From: UBA6059 sp040222235
Lineage (GTDB): Bacteria; Bacteroidota; Bacteroidia; Cytophagales; Cyclobacteriaceae
Direction: 5' to 3'
Length of the DNA: 64,000 bases
NCBI GenBank assembly: GCA_040222235.1
Contig: JAVKDO010000116.1
Span: 48,021 to 112,020, forward strand
The notes under the pieces are model-generated. The model did no database searches, was not told the DNA's origin, and saw nothing but the letters and a program-made list of their open reading frames with translations. A program made the position numbers and the translations under genes. Of this stretch, positions 24,494 through 32,069 are shown in pieces (positions within the stretch are counted from its first letter, which is position 1; each line of letters starts with the position of its first letter).

Positions 24494-26302
24494 CTAGTTA
24501 ATGAAGTCTCCGCGGAGTTGGCGGAAGCGTAATCTTGCCTCAGCAATGAACTTGCTGCCGGGGTGTATTTTGAGAAATTCTTGATAGAGCTCCATCGCTT
24601 TCTGGTTTTGGCGAAGCTGATCTTCATAAATAGTCGCCATCAAGAAATAGGCATCATCACTCAAGATATCGTATTCGTATTCAGATACGATTTTATCTAG
24701 ATAAGTTATTGCTTCTTCAAATTCTCCAAGCTGTTTGTTGACATTGGCTAGTGTCCACCAGATCTCATCGGTCAGACTATGACCCGGATACTTTTCGAGC
24801 ATTACCATCAAATCTTGTTTTGCGGCTTCATATTGGTTTTGAAAAAGCAGTAAATCAATCCGCGCATATTCTTTCATGACATAGTCAGAAGTGTCAAGCG
24901 CTGTGTTGTCCTGGATCAATACGCCCAATGCAATGGCGTCATTGGCTATCTGGCGACTTGTAGCCAATTTCAAAATGTCAAGATGGCCCTTAGCTAGTTC
25001 AAAATCTCCTTTGTAATAATTTAACTTCGCATTTTTTAGTTTCGCTTTGTAGCCTGTAGGTGTATCCTTGTTGGCTTTTTCGACTTGAGAGTATAGCAGC
25101 GTGGATTCCCACGGCTCTCCGATCAGTATGTAGATATCTCCAAGGTCCAGTTTGCAGTTGGCCTGGAGTTGGCGATCTATTCTTGGCGTATTGATCACGT
25201 CCTGCAGTATTTCGGTAGCCAAGTCCTTTTCGTCTAGATAAAATGCATGCAATAATGCCTTATTACGTAGTGCCTCGAGGGTATTCTTGTTTATACCCAT
25301 GTCATCCACAAGCTGTTGATAATCGCTTACGAGCTTTCGAATTTCAATTGGATTGACGGGAAAGGTGTTTTTCACAATCCCCTCTCGGGCATTAATGGTC
25401 AGCTTGCGTGAGAGAATGTAGTTGATGGTACCCTCGTACTCTTTGGTGATGTAGGTAAAAATTTCTACGGCATCATCATAGGCTTTATTGTCCAATGCGA
25501 TCATCCCAATGTCCAGCAATTTGCCACCGTCTCCTTTGGTTCGCTTTTCCAAAGCTCGTGCTTGCAGAAAGGCCCCATAGAAATTCTTCCTTTGCAAGTT
25601 GACCCAGATCAGCAGCTCACTATAGATCGACTCATTAGGTCTCTTCTGCACTTTATCAATTAATATGGTTTCAAGACTTTCCAGGTCGTCATGTTCTGTT
25701 AATAGATTCTGCAATATGTTTTTGACGTAGTTGAGGTTGGAAGGATTCGCGCTAGCGAAATTGAGATATTCCTCCACCATCAAATCTTTGTTGCCCATCA
25801 CGCGATGGATGTTGGCCAGCTCTAGTGCGTAAGCAAAGCTTTGGTTATTGCTTCTGCGCCCAACCATGTAGGTCTGCATTGCATAACTGTACAGCTGCTT
25901 ACTCAAAAAATATTGTGCTGTAACTCTGAGCTTATATTGATCTTCCTTCGCCAATTCAATGACGTTATTGAATTGTTGGATTGCTTCTTCTTCCTCAAAT
26001 TGCTCACTTAGCAGAATACCGTAATCAACCTGGTAGTAGATATTATTCGGGTAGGTCTTATTCAGTCGCTGAATATACTTTTTAGCAGATTTGAAATCTT
26101 TTGTAGAAAGTAGTAGCCCGAAGTAGTTGGTATGAATTAAAGGTATCGCCCTAAGATCATTGGATAATTCGCCATAGATATCCAAGGCCTTATCCGCGTC
26201 ACCTTGCATATAGTATTCATTGGCCAATTGAATTTTTTGATTGTCCTGACCTACAGCCATGTGACTAAGCACGAGTGCTACTACTATTAACAGATTTTTC
26301 AT
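24494..26302 (-). CDS. Exported tetratricopeptide-repeat protein
   Basis: The start at 26302 gives a signal peptide (MKNLLIVVALVLSHMAVGQ) and has an AGGAG about eight bases upstream, a Shine-Dalgarno that is unusually clear for this phylum. The 602-residue mature region is a chain of TPR helices; the last units (YPGHSLTDEIWWTLANVNKQLGEFEEAITYLDKI) are the clearest. It is a likely periplasmic scaffold, with partners unknown. Its promoter region abuts the candidate replication origin. Confidence 0.85.
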   Translation of the reverse strand: MKNLLIVVALVLSHMAVGQDNQKIQLANEYYMQGDADKALDIYGELSNDLRAIPLIHTNYFGLLLSTKDFKSAKKYIQRLNKTYPNNIYYQVDYGILLSEQFEEEEAIQQFNNVIELAKEDQYKLRVTAQYFLSKQLYSYAMQTYMVGRRSNNQSFAYALELANIHRVMGNKDLMVEEYLNFASANPSNLNYVKNILQNLLTEHDDLESLETILIDKVQKRPNESIYSELLIWVNLQRKNFYGAFLQARALEKRTKGDGGKLLDIGMIALDNKAYDDAVEIFTYITKEYEGTINYILSRKLTINAREGIVKNTFPVNPIEIRKLVSDYQQLVDDMGINKNTLEALRNKALLHAFYLDEKDLATEILQDVINTPRIDRQLQANCKLDLGDIYILIGEPWESTLLYSQVEKANKDTPTGYKAKLKNAKLNYYKGDFELAKGHLDILKLATSRQIANDAIALGVLIQDNTALDTSDYVMKEYARIDLLLFQNQYEAAKQDLMVMLEKYPGHSLTDEIWWTLANVNKQLGEFEEAITYLDKIVSEYEYDILSDDAYFLMATIYEDQLRQNQKAMELYQEFLKIHPGSKFIAEARLRFRQLRGDFIN

Positions 26303-26313
26303 TCTAGACTCCT

Positions 26314-26683
26314 TTGTCCACATCCTAATAACTAATAGTAAAGTATTAATAATCTTATTATTTAATATTAAGAGTGTGGATATGTTGATAAGCTATATCA
26401 AACGTAAAATAGAAAAGTTGTTGTGGATAAATTAGGGTTATGAAGGTGATTTGATAACTGGTATTAACTTCTATATTCATGAGAATGAATGAATTAACAA
26501 TTAGGCCAGAATTGTGGATAGGTTAGTGTTGATAGATTAGACAATTCGGATTGCTCAAGTTGTATGTTGATGAATGCTGGTTTGAACGACTTTGTTGGGT
26601 AATAGCTGATATGTTGATAGGTAGTGTTGAGAACTGCAGAGTTATTAGTTATCGAAACCAGATTAGTCCTCAGGTTATCCACA
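26314..26683. other. Candidate chromosomal replication origin (oriC)
   Basis: The 384 bases between the TPR and Ig-like genes have no credible ORF but carry DnaA-box sequences. Perfect boxes are TGTGGATAA at 26422-26430 and TTATCCACA at 26675-26683. One-mismatch boxes lie at 26314-26322, 26375-26383, 26383-26391 and 26513-26521. TGTTGATAG variants occur at 26527-26535 and 26612-26620. A block at 26324-26372 is almost pure A/T and adjoins the first box pair, as a DNA-unwinding element would. The nearby mnmG gene and two parS sites support the call. The dnaA gene is not in the window. Confidence 0.72.
26324..26372. other. AT-rich block, candidate DNA-unwinding element
   Basis: About 49 bases contain only a handful of G or C and consist of TAA/TTA-like steps. 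The block directly adjoins the DnaA boxes at 26375-26391. It also contains the promoter region of the TPR gene, which could by itself explain some of the AT richness. Confidence 0.55.
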
Positions 26684-26686
26684 GCT

Positions 26687-28417
26687 TTAGAAGGAGAGAT
26701 CAATACCTTCTAGCTCCCAGTTAGCACGAACATCAAAGAACTCTTCCATATAAAAAACTGGTTCCGGGGCGGTGTGTTTCCTGATATTTCCATAGGACCA
26801 TTGTCCATCCTCATTCTTATCAATCTTAACTCTTAGGCGATACTTACCAGGTTGTACATTCTTGAATTCATAGGTTTCCCTAGGATTATTGAGTGTGGTG
26901 ATAGTACGACCGTCCTTGTCTATTAGTTCTATAAAGTATGATTTCTCTGTGGTGTATATGGATCCACGGACAAGACCAACATCAGCGACGGTGGGTGTGG
27001 TCATGTTGATGGATGAGGACTCTGCAGAATCCTTCTCTATGGATATGAGCCAGCCTTCTCCAAAGCGAAGCTCGTATCTGTCACGCGGCAGTTTCTCATA
27101 ATATTTAACCTGTTCGGCAAATACCGAATCCTGATTAATTCGCGTCGTATCACTGGTCATTATAGAAGTTAATGTATCCAAGTATTGTGAAACCATAGAG
27201 AAGAGCTTAGGAACTTTAAAAGTTAACTCTGTCTTTAGTCTGTTGGTAGTATATGATATGGAATCATCTAGTAGAAACGGAATTTTCACAGAATCTACAG
27301 TAAATGAGATGAGCGTCGGGTCAAAGAGTTTTATGGGCTTATTCGCCGTTACTCTATAAATTACTGTATCTGTACTGCCATTAAGTTGCTCTAATCTTAG
27401 TGTTGCTTCAAAGACTTCCAGGCGAGCGTTGTTCCCTTCAAATTTCACTGATAGTGTATCACTGATGGTTGTACCGAGACTGTCCATTGTAGTGATGTAA
27501 TATCCTGTACTATCAGCATTCGATAACTTTGATGGATAGAACCTGATTACTTCGTTGTTCTCAACAAGATTGCGATCTAGGTCTGTCTTAGAAGAGTCAA
27601 TAAGGACAATCTGAAAGTCGTGTATGTATTTAGAATATCGTACATCAAACCTATTGGCTTGTGATCGTTCTCTAACTAAAGTGAGATTAGATGCATCCTG
27701 AAGAATAACAGGTATTTCTAGCTGTATAGATGCAGTGTCAAGATTGAGGGTATCAGCAAGTAGTCCGTGTTTTTCCGTAGTGGATTCTAGTATGAGGTTT
27801 TTATTCTCGTCATCAAAGGTATAAACATGATAGGCTCCACTTTTTATATTTTCGATAGTGAATAGCCCTTCCTTATCGGCATACGCAAAATAGGTGGGCT
27901 TATGTTCAAATACTGAGGAGGTGTCCTGGTCATATAATGATATCAAGTAGTTCTCGGCAGGTTCATTGGTCATCAAATCGTATATGTAACCCGAAACGGT
28001 GAGTGAGTCGATAAAGGATCCTGTACTGAAAGCATATTTCAGATTGACCACAGCATTGTTTTCGTTGAGATCACCAATACCATCCGCAAAGTTTAAGATG
28101 AAGGTGGTTGAGTCAGGAAAGGGCTTTTCAAACTCGATCAGAATAGTCTGCTTTTTCTCTACGTATTTGTATTCGTTCTCAAAGAAGGGTGTGATAATCA
28201 ATTCCTGTTTGAGCTTCGAAGCATTGATGTCTTCTGAAAAGATTAACTCGACCGTAGTTCCGCGGAAGTTAATTTTCCCATTAGGAGGATTAGCTTCTAG
28301 AAGCACTGGAGGAATGGTGTCTTGAGGACCACCGTTAATCGTAGAGGGGCTCGCACAGCTATGGAATAGTTGATTGAGTATGCAGACACAAATGATTGCA
28401 AGTAAGATGGATCTCAT
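26687..28417 (-). CDS. Lipoprotein with N-terminal bacterial Ig-like (SbsA/Big_5) domain
   Basis: This 576-residue protein has a lipoprotein signal ending in LFHSC (Cys 21), then an Ig-like domain starting with DTIPPVLLEANPPNGK and VELIFSEDIN that is typical of Big_5. A carboxypeptidase-regulatory-like module (VSGYIYDLMTNEPAENYLISLYD) and a second prealbumin-like module near the C-terminus (YEFKNVQPGKYRLRVKIDKNEDG) follow. It is widespread in Bacteroidota without known function and is likely exposed at the outer membrane. It overlaps the methyltransferase gene by four bases and ends next to the candidate origin. Confidence 0.85.
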   Translation of the reverse strand: MRSILLAIICVCILNQLFHSCASPSTINGGPQDTIPPVLLEANPPNGKINFRGTTVELIFSEDINASKLKQELIITPFFENEYKYVEKKQTILIEFEKPFPDSTTFILNFADGIGDLNENNAVVNLKYAFSTGSFIDSLTVSGYIYDLMTNEPAENYLISLYDQDTSSVFEHKPTYFAYADKEGLFTIENIKSGAYHVYTFDDENKNLILESTTEKHGLLADTLNLDTASIQLEIPVILQDASNLTLVRERSQANRFDVRYSKYIHDFQIVLIDSSKTDLDRNLVENNEVIRFYPSKLSNADSTGYYITTMDSLGTTISDTLSVKFEGNNARLEVFEATLRLEQLNGSTDTVIYRVTANKPIKLFDPTLISFTVDSVKIPFLLDDSISYTTNRLKTELTFKVPKLFSMVSQYLDTLTSIMTSDTTRINQDSVFAEQVKYYEKLPRDRYELRFGEGWLISIEKDSAESSSINMTTPTVADVGLVRGSIYTTEKSYFIELIDKDGRTITTLNNPRETYEFKNVQPGKYRLRVKIDKNEDGQWSYGNIRKHTAPEPVFYMEEFFDVRANWELEGIDLSF

Positions 28418-29298
28418 TTCTTGCGTAGCACGTAAATCAAACTAGAATAGTTGTTATCATTTTGGGAGGCCCATCGATTTGATTGTAGACCTTTGAGCAT
28501 ACCTTTTAAGAAAGATGATCCACTCTTAAGATATTTCTCACTGAGCATAGACACATAAAATGCATCAAAGTACTGGGGAACCGTTCTTATATAAGACAAC
28601 TTCAACTCTTTGCATAAATATTTGATATTCAATGGATTGAAGTGAAAAAGATGCCTGGGTACATCATATGCCGCCCAATGTTCTTTGTAGTTGCTAGCGT
28701 CAAATGAGTCTCTATTAGGTACAGCTATTATTAGGTATCCGCCTGTATTCAAGTGCTTTCTTAGACGTTTGAGTGTTTCTTTAGGATTAGGCACATGCTC
28801 CAAGACATGCCACATGGTGATGATGTCTACTTTCTCGTTCTTGGGGAGATTATCGAGATCGGGATGTACAGCAGTATTAGTCTGTGCGATAGCTTGTTGC
28901 CTGGCAATATCATTGGGTTCGATTCCTGAGATCTCAAAACCTTTACGCTGACATGCCGCCAAGAAATCGCCAGTACCGCAACCGTAATCAATGAGCTTTC
29001 CTGATGAAACGAAGCTTTTAATCAACTTTGTTTTTTGGTACATCGTGTAAGTGCGCACCATTTTATAGATGACATTGACCAAACTATTTCCCTTGTTGGA
29101 ATGAGAAATGTAGGTATCAGATTCATAGTATTTACCAAGATTCTCTTTAGTGGGTCTTGGTGAGGTAATCCATAAGTTACATTGGTTACACGACACGATG
29201 ACAAAGCTTTCTCCCGTGACAGTATGGTCATCACATATAATCTGATTGGTGAACTCTGTCCCCGAACATGCCGGGCATTGATCTACTTTTTCGTACAT
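28414..29298 (-). CDS. Class I SAM-dependent methyltransferase with N-terminal zinc-ribbon-like motif
   Basis: This 294-residue protein starts with two CxxC pairs (CPACSG and CNQCNLW), a probable zinc ribbon. A class I methyltransferase domain follows, with the SAM motif LIDYGCGTGDFLA near residue 102 and the post-I region ITMWHVLEHVPNP. This layout matches methyltransferases acting on sugars or cell-surface components, but the substrate cannot be read. It sits three bases after mnmG and overlaps the next gene, so it is co-transcribed with both. Confidence 0.85.
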   Translation of the reverse strand: MYEKVDQCPACSGTEFTNQIICDDHTVTGESFVIVSCNQCNLWITSPRPTKENLGKYYESDTYISHSNKGNSLVNVIYKMVRTYTMYQKTKLIKSFVSSGKLIDYGCGTGDFLAACQRKGFEISGIEPNDIARQQAIAQTNTAVHPDLDNLPKNEKVDIITMWHVLEHVPNPKETLKRLRKHLNTGGYLIIAVPNRDSFDASNYKEHWAAYDVPRHLFHFNPLNIKYLCKELKLSYIRTVPQYFDAFYVSMLSEKYLKSGSSFLKGMLKGLQSNRWASQNDNNYSSLIYVLRKK

Positions 29299-29301
29299 AT
29301 G

Positions 29302-31164
29302 CTATTTACTCATGTAGACCATTAAGATCGAAATGTCTGAGGGATTAACGCCACTGATTCGTGATGCTTGTCCTAAAGTCGCTGGTTTTATGTTTAATAG
29401 CTTCTCAGTGGCTTCTGACGAAAGAGATGAAATTTTACTATAGTCAAAATTGGGATCAATACGTTGATCGTCGAGCTGTGTCATTTTTTCAGCTATCTGC
29501 TTTTCCTTGCTGATATAGGTATCATATTTTATCTGAATCTCTGCTTGATCAAGAATTTCTCTTGAGTATTTTTTCAAGTAATCGCGCAGTTCAGTATCAA
29601 ACTCCATTAGATGATTGATGCTGATTTCAGGTCTTTTGAGCAGCTTATGTACAGCTACTTTTTCTTTTATAGTGGCAGTATTGAAACTACTCAATGTGTC
29701 ATTGATTTCGTCTGGCACGACCTTTTTCTGCATTAGATCATTGATAAGCTTGGCAGTGTCTTGCTTCTTGTCTATCATATTTTCAAGACGCTGATCTGAT
29801 GCAAGACCAAGTCTATGGCCAATTTCCGTTAGGCGTAGATCGGCATTGTCTTGTCTTAGCAGAATCCTGAATTCTGCTCGTGATGTAAACATACGGTAAG
29901 GTTCATCAGTGCCTTTATTAATCAGATCATCAATGAGTACCCCGATGTAGGCTTCCGACCTACTAAGAATGAATGGATCCTTTTCTGCTACTTTGAGATG
30001 TGCATTGATACCAGCCATAAGACCTTGACATCCAGCTTCTTCATAACCAGTAGTGCCATTGATTTGACCCGCGAAATAGAGATTTTCTATAAGCTTTGTC
30101 TCTAAGGTATGGTGCAGTTGTGTAGGTGGAAAGTAGTCGTATTCGATGGCATAGCCAGGCCGGAACATCTTTGCTTTTTCAAAGCCCGGAATTTTGACCA
30201 TGGCTTTATGCTGAATGTCTTCAGGTAAAGAGGTAGAAAAGCCGTTGACATATACTTCGACGGTGTTCCAGCCTTCTGGTTCTACGAAGATCTGATGTCT
30301 ATCTCTTTCTGCGAAACGATTGATCTTATCCTCTATGGATGGACAGTATCGTGGGCCTATTCCTTTGATTCTACCATTAAACATTGGCGACTTATCAAAA
30401 CCTGTCTCCAGTGTAGAGTGTACGTCTGGGTTGGTGTAGGTAATAAAACAGCTTCTTTGATTGGTTAATTGTTGTGTATCACTGTAGGAGAATTTGCTAG
30501 GGTTTTCATCACCTTTCTGTTCCTCCATTATACTGTAGTCCAGAGATCTACCATCTACTCTAGGGGGTGTCCCTGTTTTCATTCGGCCAGACTCAAAGCC
30601 AAGAGAGACGAGTTGTTCAGTAATGCCTCTAGCTGCACTTTCTCCAGTTCTCCCACCGCCAAACTTTTTCTCGCCTATATGAATGATGCCATTTAGAAAT
30701 GTACCATTGGTAAGCACCACTGATTTTGCCATTATCTCTAGACCAAGGCTTGTCTTTACTCCTACTACTCTTTGGTCTTTGACGATGATGGAGGTAGCCA
30801 TCTCTTGCCAGAAGTCTACATTCTTTGTGTGTTCGAGGGTAAGTCTCCACTCTTCAGCGAAGCGCATTCGATCACTCTGTGCCCTGGGACTCCACATCGC
30901 AGGCCCCTTGGACTTATTGAGCATGCGAAATTGGATCATGGTCTTATCGGTAATGATACCCGACATACCACCAAGCGCATCTATTTCTCGAACTATCTGA
31001 CCTTTAGCAACACCACCCATTGCTGGGTTGCATGACATTTGAGCAATAGTATTCATATTCATGGTAATCAAGAGAACGCTTGATCCCATGTTGGCCGCTG
31101 CTGCTGCTGCTTCACATCCGGCATGCCCCGCACCCACAACGATTACATCGTATTCTTTGAACAT
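29302..31164 (-). CDS. mnmG: tRNA uridine-5-carboxymethylaminomethyl modification enzyme MnmG (GidA)
   Basis: This 620-residue FAD enzyme works with MnmE to modify the wobble uridine (U34) of several tRNAs. It has the dinucleotide-binding VVGAGHAGCEAAAAAA at the N-terminus, the SCNPAMGGVAKG signature, GTPPRVDGRS, and the GYEEAGCQGLMAG stretch binding FAD; the length is standard. In many bacteria gidA lies beside oriC, in line with the candidate origin 2.6 kb past its 3' end. Two parS sites lie immediately upstream of its start. Confidence 0.96.
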   Translation of the reverse strand: MFKEYDVIVVGAGHAGCEAAAAAANMGSSVLLITMNMNTIAQMSCNPAMGGVAKGQIVREIDALGGMSGIITDKTMIQFRMLNKSKGPAMWSPRAQSDRMRFAEEWRLTLEHTKNVDFWQEMATSIIVKDQRVVGVKTSLGLEIMAKSVVLTNGTFLNGIIHIGEKKFGGGRTGESAARGITEQLVSLGFESGRMKTGTPPRVDGRSLDYSIMEEQKGDENPSKFSYSDTQQLTNQRSCFITYTNPDVHSTLETGFDKSPMFNGRIKGIGPRYCPSIEDKINRFAERDRHQIFVEPEGWNTVEVYVNGFSTSLPEDIQHKAMVKIPGFEKAKMFRPGYAIEYDYFPPTQLHHTLETKLIENLYFAGQINGTTGYEEAGCQGLMAGINAHLKVAEKDPFILSRSEAYIGVLIDDLINKGTDEPYRMFTSRAEFRILLRQDNADLRLTEIGHRLGLASDQRLENMIDKKQDTAKLINDLMQKKVVPDEINDTLSSFNTATIKEKVAVHKLLKRPEISINHLMEFDTELRDYLKKYSREILDQAEIQIKYDTYISKEKQIAEKMTQLDDQRIDPNFDYSKISSLSSEATEKLLNIKPATLGQASRISGVNPSDISILMVYMSK

Positions 31165-31172
31165 ATCTGAAA

Positions 31173-31188
31173 CGTTCCACGTGGAACA
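31173..31188. other. parS-type centromere site 1
   Basis: CGTTCCACGTGGAACA contains the 14-bp perfect palindrome GTTCCACGTGGAAC and differs from a full parS-type palindrome only in the first base. It lies nine bases before the mnmG start codon. ParB binding is expected from family knowledge. Confidence 0.8.
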
Positions 31189-31210
31189 CTAACTGATTAA
31201 AAGAAAAAAG

Positions 31211-31226
31211 TGTTCCACGTGAAACA
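31211..31226. other. parS-type centromere site 2 (exact consensus)
   Basis: TGTTCCACGTGAAACA matches the bacterial parS consensus TGTTNCACGTGAAACA at every position. It lies two bases from the ybeY stop, 38 bases centre to centre from site 1. Confidence 0.88.
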
Positions 31227-31227
31227 C

Positions 31228-31659
31228 TTAGTTTGTTATTGAAAGCAAAGATAAGCAAGCGTCTTCTTTTTCCGTCATCCTCTTTTTGTCGTCAGGAGAT
31301 TTGTCCTCCCAACCGAGTAGGTGAAGAACTCCATGGATCATTACACGATGAAGCTCTTTGTCGAAGGAGATATTGAATTCAGCGGCATTCTCTCTTACTC
31401 TATCTACGCTGATATAAATATCGGACTCTACCAAAGACTCTTCGGAGGAGTTATCAAAGGTGATGATGTCCGTGTAGGTATCGTGATTGAGGTATTGCTT
31501 ATTGATACCTAGCAAGTACTCGTCAGAGCAGAAGATGTAGTTGACCTCTTCGATTTGACACTCGTTTGATGAAATGATATCAGTAATCCATTCGGAAATG
31601 GTGGGCTGGTCTTTCAGAGAGAACTCAATATCCTCCGAGAAATAATGAATGTTGTGCAT
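31228..31659 (-). CDS. ybeY: Endoribonuclease YbeY (rRNA maturation factor)
   Basis: The start at 31659 overlaps the preceding stop as TAATG, giving a 143-residue protein; the in-frame start at 31677 would overlap more. YbeY processes 16S rRNA 3' ends and takes part in ribosome quality control. The metal motif reads HGVLHLLGWED, so two His ligands are present while the usual third His of HGxLHLxGYDH is replaced by Asp. YITDIITF-like and SDIYIS strands match the fold. It belongs to the origin-proximal gene string. Confidence 0.9.
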   Translation of the reverse strand: MHNIHYFSEDIEFSLKDQPTISEWITDIISSNECQIEEVNYIFCSDEYLLGINKQYLNHDTYTDIITFDNSSEESLVESDIYISVDRVRENAAEFNISFDKELHRVMIHGVLHLLGWEDKSPDDKKRMTEKEDACLSLLSITN

Positions 31660-32060
31660 TAACTGAGATAGAAGCACAGCTCAACGGACTGTCCATCGTT
31701 TATGAAGTTGACTTCATCACAAAGATGCTTCATCAGGAAGATCCCTCTGCCGTTTACTTTACTCACGTTTTCAGGAGCTGTTGGGTCAGGTAGGTTCTGG
31801 TAGTCAAACCCGGCTCCTTCATCTTTAACGACGAACTTGATCATAGAATCAGAGAGATCAAGCGTGAGCTTAACATTCTTACTCTTATCACTTTTATTTC
31901 CATGACGAATTGCGTTGTTCACAGATTCTGTGACAGCTATCATGATGTTGCCGTAGATATCATCGTTCAGATTATACTGCTCTTTGGTATTATCTATGAA
32001 ACTCTCCACTATTCGGATGTTGTCATTGAGAGAGGGTATTTCGATTGTCATGGAGTTCAT
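31659..32060 (-). CDS. RsbW-type ATP-binding serine kinase/anti-sigma factor
   Basis: This 133-residue protein is a lone HATPase_c domain of the GHKL anti-sigma type, with the N-box ESVNNAIRHGNK, DEGAGFD and GRGIFLM motifs. Such proteins phosphorylate anti-sigma antagonists or bind sigma factors. No antagonist (STAS) or sigma gene lies beside it, so its partner is elsewhere. It is translationally coupled to ybeY by a TAATG overlap and follows the DUF4175 gene by nine bases. Confidence 0.88.
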   Translation of the reverse strand: MNSMTIEIPSLNDNIRIVESFIDNTKEQYNLNDDIYGNIMIAVTESVNNAIRHGNKSDKSKNVKLTLDLSDSMIKFVVKDEGAGFDYQNLPDPTAPENVSKVNGRGIFLMKHLCDEVNFINDGQSVELCFYLS

Positions 32061-32069
32061 CTTTCCGAG

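Noticed and set aside
26494..26703. 69-codon ORF on the minus strand between the TPR and Ig-like genes
   Set aside because: It overlaps the DnaA boxes and the end of the Ig-like gene, has a composition unlike its neighbours and no recognisable start signal; it is a by-product of the AT-rich origin sequence.
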